Positions 18,525 through 28,299 of a stretch of DNA of 64,000 bases are shown here, piece after piece. The translations under genes and the position numbers were made by a program. The first letter of the stretch is position 1. Each line of letters begins with the position of its first letter. Origin of the DNA: Symbiodinium kawagutii (lineage: Eukaryota > Sar > Dinophyceae > Suessiales > Symbiodiniaceae); the NCBI GenBank assembly GCA_009767595.1, contig VSDK01027134.1, forward strand, positions 56,212 through 120,211, written 5' to 3'. Below the pieces are notes generated by a model. That model saw nothing but the letters and a program-made list of their open reading frames with translations, was not told the origin of the DNA and ran no database searches.

Positions 18525-18600
18525 CTGGTTGGTGACTAGTAACTACTAACAAATGGTTGGTTGACTAATAGTTTTTACAGGGGTTGAAAGCACCAGCCAG
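18525..18600 (+). mobile_element. F3 element, precise insertion in a coding-like frame
   Basis: A 76-bp element with termini CTGGTTGGTG / CACCAGCCAG and direct repeats GAGA (18521-18524 and 18601-18604). Removing element plus one GAGA restores a 69-codon open frame. The matching intron would be GA...CAG, a non-canonical donor class reported in dinoflagellates. Confidence 0.8.
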
Positions 18601-18699
18601 GAGATGGTTCGCACTAATTTCATTGCTAATCTTGGAAAACGCCCAATCCCACAGTCCAAATCAGAGTTTCTGAGTGCAATTGATCACTACTCACCATGG
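18601..18699 (+). CDS. Candidate exon right of an F3 element
   Basis: Continues the frame of 18413-18520: EMVRTNFIANLGKRPIPQSK, SEFLSAIDHYSPW, then TGA, or an earlier donor CCATG|GTGAATG (18698/18699). Even composition; no family recognised. Confidence 0.5.
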
Positions 18700-18829
18700 T
18701 GAATGGTGAACTGCTTTTAGCCGCTATGGACTAGTCCGTGCCAAGCCATTGTTTTGCCCTCCAAAATGAGACAGTGCCATTGAGGATCACTAGGTCAGCA
18801 AGTTGCAAAAACACTGGCCATACATAGTG

Positions 18830-18904
18830 ATTTATGGTTTTAGGGTTTACCATTTACGCAGTGATGTATGCTTTAGGGTTTTAGGGTTTGCCGTTTAGGG
18901 TTGT
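18830..18904. repeat. Degenerate TTTAGGG interstitial telomere-like repeats
   Basis: TTTTAGGGTTTACC, GCTTTAGGGTTTTAGGGTTT and CGTTTAGGGTTG occur within 75 bp. TTTAGGG is the telomere unit reported for several dinoflagellates. Only four or five imperfect units are present, so this is interstitial or chance. Confidence 0.5.
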
Positions 18905-19129
18905 TAACCCAGAAGCTCAAAAACAACGGCCATGCACAGGAAGGTGAAAGGACTAGGGCTTTCAGCGAACGAGTCTTGATCATTGTCAATCGATAATGGC
19001 CATTACTGAACCATCATTGATCATTAATCATTATGAAACAATCAGAGCCATCATGAACCCTTTGAGCTTCAAGCATCACTTACACATTTTAACCAACAGA
19101 GATCAATGAGTGAATGGAATGGTCATGGT

Positions 19130-19700
19130 CCCTCCCCCCCCGTGGTGTGGTGGTGGGGTGTGGTGGTGGTAGCTAAGTGGTGGATAGGTAGTATACAAGT
19201 ATTCATACATATATAAGTATCATATTTGGGCCATATATAAACAATGTATTGCTAGTATATAGTTAGTATATCAGAATCAGTATTGTATAACTATATAGAT
19301 AGTATATAAGTAGTACAAAGGGAGTATAGCTAAGACATAGGTAGTATAAAAATAGTGCATAGGGTCTATAGTCAATACATTGGTAGTATAAAGGAAGTGC
19401 CCAGCAGTATATGAGTAAGTATAAAAGTAGGAAATAGATAGCGTAAAGATAATGTCTGGTAGTACAAAGGTAGTATGTAGGTAGTTATGTAACAAGTGGG
19501 CAAATCGGTGGGTTTACGGGCAGTATATAGGTAGTATATAAGTAGTGTATTGCTAGTACCTAGGTAGTACATCAATAGTTATAACAAGTACATAGGTAGC
19601 ATATAGGTAGTCTATGGTAGTATATAGGTAGTAACTAAGTGGGTGGGTAGGTGAGTATAATGTGGATATGGGTAGTACATAAATAGTAAAAAGGTAGTCT
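19130..19700. repeat. GTAGTATATAGG-type degenerate simple sequence
   Basis: GTAGTA/TATAGGTAGT words repeat irregularly after a G/C-run and GTGGTGG stretch. Minus frames of 60-116 codons here (TTYVLPIYYL...) are repeat artefacts. Confidence 0.8.
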
Positions 19701-19734
19701 AGAGTTAGTTTTTGAGCGTGCACGTAGTGCGTAA

Positions 19735-19895
19735 AGCCTCCAAGTACTGCAAATAGCATGCAAATGGGAAGATAAGGCTCGAAAATGCTGCAAATAGCGT
19801 ACGAATGTGAGAGTAAGATTCCCAAATGCTGTAAATAGCATGGAATTGGGGTTGGGGGGGAGGGGGGGACCATACCATGGGGGGGGGTACCAACA
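19735..19895 (-). repeat. 41-bp repeat (three copies) with G-runs
   Basis: CTGCAAATAGC recurs at about 41-bp spacing (19746, 19787, 19828), followed by G-runs and GGGGTACC. It is the inverted counterpart of the array at 63300-63490. Confidence 0.8.
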
Positions 19896-19904
19896 CGGAA
19901 CACC

Positions 19905-20090
19905 AGACTATAAATATATATATATATACATATTTATTTGTATAATGATAAAAAATGATTTATAGCTCTATATTTATATACATATATTTAAATATATACA
20001 TGTAAATTTGAATATGTACATATAAATATATATATATATACATATCTATATTCTACATTTACATATATTTTTACACACACACACATATTT
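19905..20090. repeat. AT-rich TATA/CATATA sequence
   Basis: Alternating TA with CATA and ACAC blocks. Confidence 0.8.
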
Positions 20091-20099
20091 ATATTTATG

Positions 20100-20202
20100 T
20101 TGGTGTTTCTCAAAAAATAGGGGTACCCCCCCATCATCCAATAGAAATCATTATGAGTACTAAACCAACCATTTTTGGGGTCCCCGATTGTAAGAAACCA
20201 TT
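20100..20202 (+). mobile_element. F1 element
   Basis: TTGGTGTTTCTCAAAAAATA ... TTTTTGGGGTCCCCGATTGTAAGAAACC. Diverged right terminus. No coding frame on either side. Confidence 0.7.
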
Positions 20203-20444
20203 CATATCATCCTTGGACAGTGAAATCATCAATCACCAATTGTTAATTGTTCCACCATTATTGTTGGATATTTTGCCAAATTAATCATTATAATCACCTA
20301 GCTACCCTAGAAAACCCAATGGTTTCCCTTTGATTAACCAGTTAAACACATATATTAATATAGATAAATCACCAACCTTACTAATTATCAATATATGGTA
20401 TAATAATCAATATGCATACAGATCCATTTGGGTCACGGATAGAA

Positions 20445-20598
20445 TTATTGATGCCTGCGGCCGTCGTCGGGGAGGTTCCTTTGCCTGTGATGCTGCCTAG
20501 AACTCAGCATCCAGGGGTTGGTTGGTTGGTCGCTGTGGAAAGTCACCCCCGGGACAGCACACAGGGGTGCTGCTTTCAGAGACCGGCCCGGGTTAGAT
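20445..20598 (+). CDS. Candidate exon, hypothetical
   Basis: The frame reads MPAAVVGEVPLPVMLPRTQH, PGVGWLVAVESHPRDSTQGC, CFQRPARVR, to TAG. GC-rich island. Confidence 0.35.
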
Positions 20599-20618
20599 AA
20601 CACTTCCGGCCGCATGGT

Positions 20619-20727
20619 AAACCGATCCAACCAACTAATTTGGGATACTCACCAACAATAAGAGGGAAAACAATGGTTAATGATGGGGAACCAGGGTACA
20701 GGGTTTTGACCCATAGCCACATGATGG
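20619..20727 (-). mobile_element. F2 element, left end diverged
   Basis: CCAACCAACTAATTTGGGAT ... ATGGTTAATGATGGGGAACC ... GGTTTTGACCCATAGCC. The reverse-oriented F2 core and right terminus are clear. The left terminus is lost. Confidence 0.7.
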
Positions 20728-20796
20728 TAGATCCGCAATACTGTACCATAAGTAGCTGGTGATTTGCCATCAAATGTGGGTGGGGTGGTTTCTTAG

Positions 20797-20904
20797 CAGC
20801 GGAACCTGTCATCATCAGCGCCTCGCGTTGTTTCTGGGGTGACTTATCTCTGGTGGACACCTGTTAGCGAGGTTGCCGATCAAGGGACTCTGCCCCGTGG
20901 CGAG
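20797..20904 (+). CDS. Candidate exon, hypothetical
   Basis: Acceptor gtggtttcttag (ends 20796), donor GGCGAG|GTAGAT near 20909. The frame reads QRNLSSSAPRVVSGVTYLWW, TPVSEVADQGTLPRGEVDS, and remains open to 20952. Good splice context and composition. No family recognised. Confidence 0.5.
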
Positions 20905-21087
20905 GTAGATAGCAAAAAAACATGGTCTCATGTAGCAGAGGATGATGGTTTCTAATTGACAAATTTCCGGATGGTTTCTATCCACACCAAGTAGCTGGTG
21001 TTGGTTGATGGTTGATTGATGGTGATGGTTGTGATAGAAATTGCTGGTGTTGTGTTTTCCTTTTTTCGTTGTACAACCAAGCACTTC

Positions 21088-21207
21088 AAACAAAGAATTG
21101 TCGGAATGAACAAATTGATGCAAGGAGGTTTCGATGCACTGGCCACATGGTGTCACAGGCTTGCCATATCAATACAATTCCTTCTACAAACGTTGTGGGG
21201 CTTCCTC
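21088..21207 (+). CDS. Candidate exon, hypothetical
   Basis: Acceptor acaaccaag, then HFKQRIVGMNKLMQGGFDAL, ATWCHRLAISIQFLLQTLWG, FL and TGA. Amphipathic, possibly one membrane-associated helix at the end. Confidence 0.4.
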
Positions 21208-21299
21208 TGAACCATGCTTGATTTCGAAGGGAAAGCTGGTTTGTTTGTCCTACACCTGCTTTTTTCATGTTGGAATCCCCCAAATGTGAACACAATTTT

Positions 21300-22490
21300 C
21301 AGACAAATGATCAATGCCTGGCCACCATTTTTCAGGTTCCCTGTCTAGGGAGTAGCCCGAGTAGCCCTGAGTCCTGACCAGCACCAGCTTATCAAGCCTC
21401 ATGAGATGGCTCAAGCATGACGAACTAGCGCCAATGAACTATTGACCATGATGAACCAGTGGTAGCAACCAGTAATCCGTATGAATCACTATCAACCAGC
21501 TGATTAAACACGTTTAATCATCTGCCATTCTTAAGATTCTCTATATAGCCTATCAAGAGGTTCATATAAGCATTTCTGCCGATTGCTAGTAATCCCTGCG
21601 TTGCCCAGCTCAAAGAAGCAGCGAAGCACTTGTTGAACGGTCCGTCTATGAGTCTATGACAATTATGAATCACAGCTAACTTATTAGCGAAGCATTTAGT
21701 TGGCTAATGGTGCCCGCTATCAATATTGGTCATAGATGGTGAGTCAAGATAACAGCCATCAACTCACTCTTGGTTACCATGAATCAGGAGGTGACAGATC
21801 AACCAATTCCTTGAAAGTATCCCTTATTGCAGTAGTACTTGCCAGAAAGTGTCTGTTCACAATTACTCGTAACTAGTGACTATGACGCAATGAACCAACA
21901 GCTAATGAACCACTCTGAATCATGAACGAACCACTGTATGATACTTACCATGAAGAGCAGTACTAGTTGCTGCAATAGTTCTTTACCTAAGAGTAATTAT
22001 GTCTTTTCGAATCGGAAAACGCTTTAAAAGTAGTGAGCTGAAGTTCTAAGCTGAACTATTGCTCTTTGGGGTGGTTATTTGCTAAACTCAGTAATCACCA
22101 CTAACTACTTTGCTTAGAACTTAAACTACTCTATTCATACTACTATATACTTAAACCATTGCTATTTACAGAAGTTATTTGCTAAACTCCTGTACTTCAA
22201 CCAATGCTAAAGAGAAGTTACTAATCATCAACCACCATGTAACCCCTATCATTATAAATCACCATCATTGCTTAATTTACTAAAACTATCATGATTACTT
22301 AAAACACCATCATTGCTATTATCATTCTCATTATCATTACTATAAATCACCATCATTCACTACCTAAGATTAGTTATTTGATAAACTACTATATTCAAAT
22401 TATTAATCATTACAATCCCCTATCATTATTCCCTATTATAATCCTCTATCATTATTCCCTAGTAACCATCTAAGCTAGGGCGTAAGAGAA
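21300..22490. other. Presumed intron, about 1.2 kb
   Basis: AACCAT/ATGAATC-rich sequence, then short duplicated phrases (GCTAAACTC, GAACTATTGCT, CACCATCATTGCT) at 21980-22480. No exon supported. Confidence 0.5.
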
Positions 22491-22504
22491 GTCATTGCTC
22501 TCAG

Positions 22505-22576
22505 CGGTTTCCCCGAGACCTGGCAAGGCCACCGCCTGCACCCCACATGGTGCCCAGAGCACGGGGCGCCCAGCGA
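22505..22576 (+). CDS. Candidate exon, hypothetical
   Basis: Acceptor cattgctctcag (ends 22504). The frame GFPETWQGHRLHPTWCPEHG, APSD ends in TGA. It is compact with W, C and H, but the antisense frame is also open. Confidence 0.35.
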
Positions 22577-22595
22577 TTGAAGCGTTGATTTGTTG

Positions 22596-22676
22596 GGTGG
22601 CTTGGGTCGGTTGGTTGGATCGTTGGGTTGGTTGGATGGTTGGGTTGGTTGGGTTGGTTCGGTTGGTTGGGTTTGT
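22596..22676. repeat. GGTTGGTT tandem sequence
   Basis: Imperfect GGTTG/GGATGGTTGG units; the antisense gives TQPTQPTQP artefacts. Confidence 0.9.
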
Positions 22677-22700
22677 TCATAAGCCTTCATCAAAAGAAGT

Positions 22701-23435
22701 TTAAGTACCAAGTGCGGAACTTCCGTGGTACGTAGATTTGAAATCCAACGCATCCGGAGCTGTTCTGGGATTGCTTTTCGCAATGGCAGAGATGTGACAG
22801 GTGATGTCGGAGAAGTGTTGGATCTTGGTTTTGTGTGACAGGCGTGGCACTTTGGACATGTCGATGTTCTCGGAAGTTGCCAAAATGGAGGATGTTTTGC
22901 ACAAAATTGGTTTTTGAGCATTGGAGGGATTGCGAAACCTTGTGTTTTCTGATGGAAAATGCGTCTCAAGACGTCGAAAAGCTAGCCCCCGAATCGGACG
23001 GGTGCGAGACATTCGCTTTGGCGCAGCTTGCTCCGGATTGCGCCGAAGGCTTGGTTCGCGTGACTGTTGCCAAAAAATCGACATGAGAATCTGCCTGCGT
23101 TGACTTTGTGTGGCCGGTGTGGTATAGGGTGCATCTGGACTTGCTCTGGGATTGCTTTCCGCAATGGCAGTGCTGTGCCAGGTGCTGTTGGAGCAGTGCT
23201 GTGGTACCTTGTAATATTCCGTATTATGTTGTAGTAGCTTGTAGCAAAGCTGGTAGTACCTTGTAGTACTCCTTGAAAAACCTTGCCTTGTAGTACGTTG
23301 TAGTACCTTGTAGTGCCTTGTAGTGCCGTGTGGTACCTTGTGGTATGTTGTAGCACTTTGCAATACCTTGGAGTCCTTGTAATACGTTGTAGCACCTTGT
23401 GCTACTTTGTAGTGTGTTGTGCTACTTTGTAGCAC
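22701..23435 (-). CDS. Longest gap-free open frame, repeat-derived
   Basis: 244 codons. It contains two related blocks (AIAKSNPRTAPDALDF and AIAESNPRASPDAPYT), reflecting a DNA duplication with TCTGGGATTGCTTT at 22765 and 23140. A third block is TTRYYKVLQ-like, encoded by a 10-bp repeat. It is probably not a gene. Confidence 0.2.
   Translation of the reverse strand: MLQSSTTHYKVAQGATTYYKDSKVLQSATTYHKVPHGTTRHYKVLQRTTRQGFSRSTTRYYQLCYKLLQHNTEYYKVPQHCSNSTWHSTAIAESNPRASPDAPYTTPATQSQRRQILMSIFWQQSREPSLRRNPEQAAPKRMSRTRPIRGLAFRRLETHFPSENTRFRNPSNAQKPILCKTSSILATSENIDMSKVPRLSHKTKIQHFSDITCHISAIAKSNPRTAPDALDFKSTYHGSSALGT
22740..23205. repeat. Duplicated 70-bp segment, spaced about 375 bp
   Basis: GCTGTTCTGGGATTGCTTTT...GCAATGGCAG (about 22760) recurs as TTGCTCTGGGATTGCTTTCC...GCAATGGCAG (about 23136), with matching flanks. 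Confidence 0.75.
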
Positions 23436-23480
23436 CTTCCATTACGTTGTAGTACGTTGCAGTACTTTGTAGTACGGCCA
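23205..23480. repeat. TTGTAGTACC decanucleotide-like tandem repeat
   Basis: Irregular units such as CTTGTAGTACG, TTGTAGTGCC and TTTGTAGCACC. The same words return at 26733-26765. Confidence 0.9.
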
Positions 23481-23671
23481 GCCCTTGTGCTATGCCCCCG
23501 GACCTGTCGGGACGATTCTTCGGGGGCTGTTTTTTTGTGGCCCTGCCAGTATTCTAGAGACTTCGTGTGAAAACATGATGTACCTTGTGATGCCCTCAAC
23601 TGGTCCGGGTGGGACGAAGTTCGTGTGCGGGAAACGTGCTGTCCCGGAACACCCCTATCACAGTCTTTATT

Positions 23672-24012
23672 ACACATATAGTTTTGAGGGGGTGGTACAA
23701 TTGATTCTCTTGATCATCCAATGGCAACGGGTCTTCCTTGTTAGTCTCCTTATTAAAATCTTCATAACACATATAGTTTTGAGGGGGTGGTACATTTGAT
23801 TCTCTTGATCATCCAATGGCAACGGGTCTTCCTTGTTAGTCTCCTTATTATAATCTTCATAACACATCTAGTTTTGAGGGGGTGGTGCATTTGATTCTCT
23901 TGATCATCCAATGGCAGCGGGTCTTCCTTGGTACTACCCTCATCGCAGTCTTCATTACACGGTACCTCCCTTATCACAGTCTTCCTTACACATATAGTTT
24001 TGAGGGGGTGCT
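23672..24012. repeat. 95-bp tandem repeat, about 3.3 copies
   Basis: GTTTTGAGGGGGTGG recurs at 23681, 23776 and 23871 (period 95), then at 23997 after an insertion of about 31 bp. A partial relative lies at 26565-26632. On the minus strand one frame reads STKEDPLPLDDQENQ here and STKEDPWPFNDQEKQ at the distant copy. Confidence 0.9.
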
Positions 24013-24094
24013 TTATTCCCAACAGCGGAGAAAGTTGGGTTTCAATCTCTAGGACTGGGGCTGCTGTCTCGTTTGTTGTCCAGCCCAAAACCCG

Positions 24095-24305
24095 GACCTG
24101 GAACCCTGGAACCCTCGAACCTTGGGAACCCTGGAACCCTGGAAGTCTGGAACCCTGGAAGTCTGGAGCCCTGCAACCCTGGAACCCTAAAACCTGGGAA
24201 CGCCCTCAAGCCTTGGAACCCTGGAACCCTGAAGCCTGGAACCCTGGAACCGGAATCCTGAATCCTGGAACTTTGGAAATTCTGGAACCCTGGAACCGTG
24301 GGGCG
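24095..24305. repeat. GGAACCCT tandem repeat
   Basis: CTGGAACCCTGGAACCC units with variants, about 200 bp. Confidence 0.9.
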
Positions 24306-24409
24306 CCTCGGAACCTTGAAGTGTGTACTTCGAAAATTTTCGCGTTGCCATATGTTTTTCTTCATGTTTGGGCGACGGGGGGCCGTGCGGTGCTAAAACC
24401 TTGGTCAGC

Positions 24410-24620
24410 TATTGTTGCTTCGTTTTCCTTCTGCAGTTTGTTCCAGAATGTGTTGATATGACGTGGAACCGGTTTTCATAACATATTTCTTTGTGTTGAC
24501 CTGATGTGGAACAGATCTTTGCAGCGGATGAGTTTTCTTGTTCTGTCCATACGGAAAGGCGTGGTCTTTAAGTACATGTCCAATGGCTACAACAAGTCTT
24601 AACCTATTGATTAAAGAGTG
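24410..24620 (-). CDS. Candidate minus-strand coding segment
   Basis: The frame reads VVAIGHVLKDHAFPYGQNKK, THPLQRSVPHQVNTKKYVMK, TGSTSYQHILEQTAEGKRSN. Hydrophilic and not repeat-derived, unlike its surroundings. It may be a remnant of a mobile element. No domain recognised. Confidence 0.3.
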
Positions 24621-25029
24621 CACAGGGAAAAGGGCACGACCATAATTCGGTTTTTGTAAGTATATTAAATGTTTTTCTTGCTCTACATGGAACCAAATTA
24701 CCCATTACAAGAAATGCCCTAGCAGGCTCTACAAAGGCTAAAATATCAACCATTACAAGATCCCATCTGCCCGGTCAAAAAGCAAAGCCAGCTTATCTTG
24801 TAATTATGGGTACCGTTTATTTTTCCTATTTGTTTATTATCCATGGTGCAATGTATTTGGATGACATACTTATTTTCTTGCTGGATTTTAATTGATTTTT
24901 GCGTATTTTGGCTACGAACGGCAGGTTTCTTCCTGTGAGTTGGTTTATACAGTTCTCAATTCGCAATAGCAGGACGCTTTTGGGTTTCAGCCTCTAGAAG
25001 CAGGAAGTGGTAGTATTATCTTGCGAAAA

Positions 25030-26440
25030 AAATTCTCGGCGGATACGGGTTCCCGAAACCTTGGAACCTCAGTTCCTGAAGACCAGAGCGAAGGTTCCCA
25101 AGTAAGGAACGGGTTCCCGGAACCTTGGAATTTTGTTTGTTGAAGTTCCAGAGCAAGGTTCCAAGCAAGGTTCGCAAATAAAGAACAGGTTCCCGATCCC
25201 GGGAGCATTACTTATTAAATTTCCAAAGCAAGGTCCCAAGCAAGGTTCCTAAGCAAGGAGCGGTTTTTGGGAATCCCAAACTTCCGGAGCAAGGTTCCAA
25301 GCAAGGTTCCTACATAAGGATCGGGTTCCGGGAGTTTTGAAATATTGGTAAGTAGGGTATGTAAATTTAAACATGATTGGATTCTTTTCAAAAGATTCCA
25401 AAATAGTTTTCCAGTACTTTGGTTGCCATAGTTTTGTTGTGGTCCGGGTTTAAATGGTGTGAAAAATGGTTTGTTCAATGTTTTTTGTATTTTGGTCTGC
25501 TTTTAAGGTAAAACTTATTAAAAAAAGGTTTTGAATTAACTGGTTCTAAGCAAGGTTCAAGTACGGTACGGGTTCCCGGAGATTTGGAACCTCGGTTCCC
25601 GAAGTTCCGGAGTAAGTGGCCCAAGCGAGATTGTAAAGACAGATTCTTCAATAAGGTTCCTAAGCACGGTTTGTAACTAAGGTTCGCAAACGCGGTTTTT
25701 AAGTAGAACTTCTAAACAAGGATTGTAAGAAAAATTACCGCGCAGGGTTTCGGAGGTTAATAAGCAAGGTTCCCAAGTGAGGTTTACCAGAAAGATTTCC
25801 AAACGACTAAGTATGGTTCGTATACCAAGTGAGGTTTATAAGACAAGTTTTTAAAATAGGTTTTCATGCAAGGGTCGCAAGTAAGACTCCCAAAACAGGT
25901 TTCCAAGCGAGGTTCATCAGAATGGTTTACTTCCCAAGTCAGGTTTATAAGTAAGGCTTCAAAGCAAGGTTTTTAAGAAAGGCTTCGATGTAAGTTCCGA
26001 GAGTTCAGAGTTCCCAAGAAAAGTTTTTAAGTGTTACCAGACAGATTCCCAAGTAATGTTTGAAATTTTGAATAAGATTTCCAAAAGAAGGTTCCCAGTT
26101 TTGCCATGCTTCGGTTTAAGTAATTTGGTGTATAATTCCGTTTTCACCCTAAAACTTATTTAAAAGAATTGAACCAACCGGACCAATGTTCTAGGTAAGG
26201 TTCAAATAAGAAACGAGTTCCCGGAAACCTGGAACCTCGGTTCCCAAAGTTCCGGAGTAAAGTTCCCAAGGGAGATCGTTAAGACAAGTTCCCAAGTAAG
26301 GTTCCTAAGTGCGGTTTGTAACTAAGGTTCACAAGTGCGGTTTTTAAGTAAGGCTTCTAAGCAAGGATCGTAAGAAAAAATCCTATGCAAGGTTTTGAAG
26401 GTTGCCAAGAAAGGTTCCCGAGTGGGGTTTACCAATATAA
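25030..26440. repeat. AAGGTTCC-type degenerate array with a long direct duplication
   Basis: Words such as AAGCAAGGTTCC, AAGTAAGGTTC and GGTTCCCGGAACCTTGGAAC recur for 1.4 kb. A unit of about 320 bp at 25480-25796 is repeated at 26110-26435, spaced about 635 bp, sharing TTCCGGAGTAA and GGTTTGTAACTAAGGTTC. No coding. Confidence 0.8.
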
Positions 26441-26658
26441 AATAGGACAAATATAAAAACATCAAATTGATTTAACATCAATTTCTGATTCAACCAAAGA
26501 TAATTGTAAACTTGGCCGAGCATGTTGTTGCTGCTGTTGGGTTGCAAAGCTGGGTTAATTTGCTTCTCTTGATCATTGAATGGCCACGGGTCTTCCTTTG
26601 TGCTTCCCTTATCACAGTCTTCATTATCATTTGCTGGTTGGTCACCATGGTGAACCCT

Positions 26659-26720
26659 GCATAGTGGTGACCCCTTCGGGGTCACCACTATGCGCTACGC
26701 CCCTTGCGGGGGCGTAGCGC
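26659..26720. other. Two adjacent perfect hairpins
   Basis: Hairpin 1 has arms 26659-26674 and 26678-26693 (16 bp, perfect; loop TTC). Hairpin 2 has arms 26692-26703 and 26709-26720 (12 bp, perfect; loop TTGCG). The two share GC at 26692-26693. GC-rich within AT-rich repeats. Confidence 0.95.
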
Positions 26721-26732
26721 ACGGGCTGCGGG

Positions 26733-26860
26733 TTGTAGTACTTTGTAGTACTTTGTAGTGCGGTACGTTTTTGTTTGGCACGTTTTTGCGTGGTATGTTT
26801 TTGTTTGGTACTTTTTTGTGTGGTACGTTTCTGTGTGGTGCAATTTTGTGGTTGGTATAT
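26733..26860. repeat. GTACTTTGTA and GTACGTTTTTGTGTG tandem repeats
   Basis: Two short GTAGTACTTT units, then about six 14-16 bp units of GTTTTTGTGTGGTAC type. Confidence 0.9.
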
Positions 26861-26889
26861 GTATATACATGTTGATATGCGTACAGTAT

Positions 26890-27177
26890 CTGAATGCAAG
26901 TATGAATATATGTAAATATATATTCCTTTTTATCTAGATATATATATATATATCTATGTTAATTTATTCATTGAAGGATATACAAATGTCCTGACTTTTC
27001 ATCATGCCAAAACCCTACATCTGAAGAGCCACTGTTACACCACCATAATTACTTTCTTTCACTACGGACATCACGGGTTGTCCTCTCCCAGAGTTGGTTC
27101 AGCATTCAAACCACTCAAAAGTTGCATGTGAAGATCAATCGCTTTGCTTGTCAATGCAGTCGTTTCACCCCCTGACT

Positions 27178-27219
<42 letters not shown>

Positions 27220-27240
27220 GATATGTAGATTCAGGTAAAA
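26890..27240. other. AT-rich stretch with TA microsatellites
   Basis: TATATA runs at 26936-26955 and 27178-27222. No exon supported. Confidence 0.8.
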
Positions 27241-27310
27241 AACAAGGGTTTGAGTGTGTATGTGGTGTTTTTTACCCAAAAAAACATGTGTCCCTTTCGT
27301 TTGTGCCAGC

Positions 27311-27480
27311 AGTTCATGCATTGCATGCGCCAAGGAGCCTCGAAAACCACGCGTTGGCTCCATCGTTTCAAAAGGTCACTGGGATGGCAATCGATCCACG
27401 GTGCCTTAAGCGTTCAGCATCCTGTGAGAGCAGCTACCAGCTTCTTAGGTGCCAGGCACCTCATTTTGACAAGATGCATC
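27311..27480 (+). CDS. Candidate exon, hypothetical
   Basis: The frame reads QQFMHCMRQGASKTTRWLHR, FKRSLGWQSIHGALSVQHPV, RAATSFLGARHLILTRCI, to TAA. A second frame (HALHAPRSLENHALAPSFQK...) is also open. Composition supports coding, but the frame is uncertain. Confidence 0.35.
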
Positions 27481-27598
27481 TAAAATGATCAATTCTTATG
27501 ACCCTTGGACATCAACCTCCCCCAAGGGTGCTGCCCTCTGCTTCGAAGAGGTCACCTTTCCTTTGGCAAACACAGATTTGAGGAGCCCTTCTGACTAG

Positions 27599-27684
27599 CG
27601 TTCAAACATTGTCTCAAGGAGCTGGGAGACATGCCTCTCGGAATGGCCAGGTTCACATCTGAACCGGATGATACTCGCAGTTTA
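27599..27684 (+). CDS. Candidate exon upstream of zinc-finger gene 1
   Basis: Acceptor cttctgactag (ends 27598). The frame FKHCLKELGDMPLGMARFTS, EPDDTRSL is followed by TGA. Helix-like and well balanced. By position it could be an N-terminal exon of the zinc-finger gene. Confidence 0.45.
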
Positions 27685-27789
27685 TGACATCGTTTGGTTG
27701 ACAACTTCCAGCTGACCGATGGATGAAACCCTTCATAATCCTTCCTTGATCAATCACAACTGCTGGGGTTTTCCAGTTGATTTTGTTGT

Positions 27790-28196
27790 TTAGCAGCATC
27801 CTGTTGTCCTAAGCTGTTGCCGCATCTGAGTTTCCGGCAATATTGATATGTGTAATCGTGAACGACGGCCATAGATTGTCGAACGCTTGCTGCAGTAAGC
27901 ACATGTTGTTTTGCTGGTACTCTCCTTTTGGTCAACTAGGTTCGTTCCTGTTTCATTCGATGCGAAATCCTTCAGAACTAAGCTTTCTTGGCATTCGTCT
28001 CGAAGGTCCCTGCTTGAAGCTCCAATGTTGGATCTGGATCTCTGGCATTGCAACGCTTGGACATGGGACCCGTTTACAGCCCCATGACAGGGTGAATCTC
28101 CAGCTGATCACAGCTGATCAGGGATCTGTCAGAAGACCAACGGACCCAATCATCAGTTGTTGTTCTCCCCAAGCACTAAACTTTTTTCCCAGATAG
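27790..28196. CDS. Candidate coding region, strand undecided
   Basis: Plus: ELSFLGIRLEGPCLKLQCWI...TRLQPHDRVNLQLITADQGS. Minus (27790-28053): SSRDLRDECQESLVLKDFAS...LVDQKESTSKTTCAYCSKRS. Both are long and protein-like. The minus frame has a more usual charge balance. Confidence 0.3.
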
Positions 28197-28299
28197 TTTT
28201 CATCAGATATTTTTCCCATTAAACTGATGATATCCAGCTTTTTTTTTGATTTTGATACTTGGCAATTTCTCAATGGTTTTTGACTATTGCCCTTCGTAG

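Noticed and set aside
22701..23435. 244-codon minus-strand frame as a real gene
   Set aside because: Built from a duplicated DNA segment and a 10-bp repeat; no non-repeat core of convincing composition. Kept only as a low-confidence feature.
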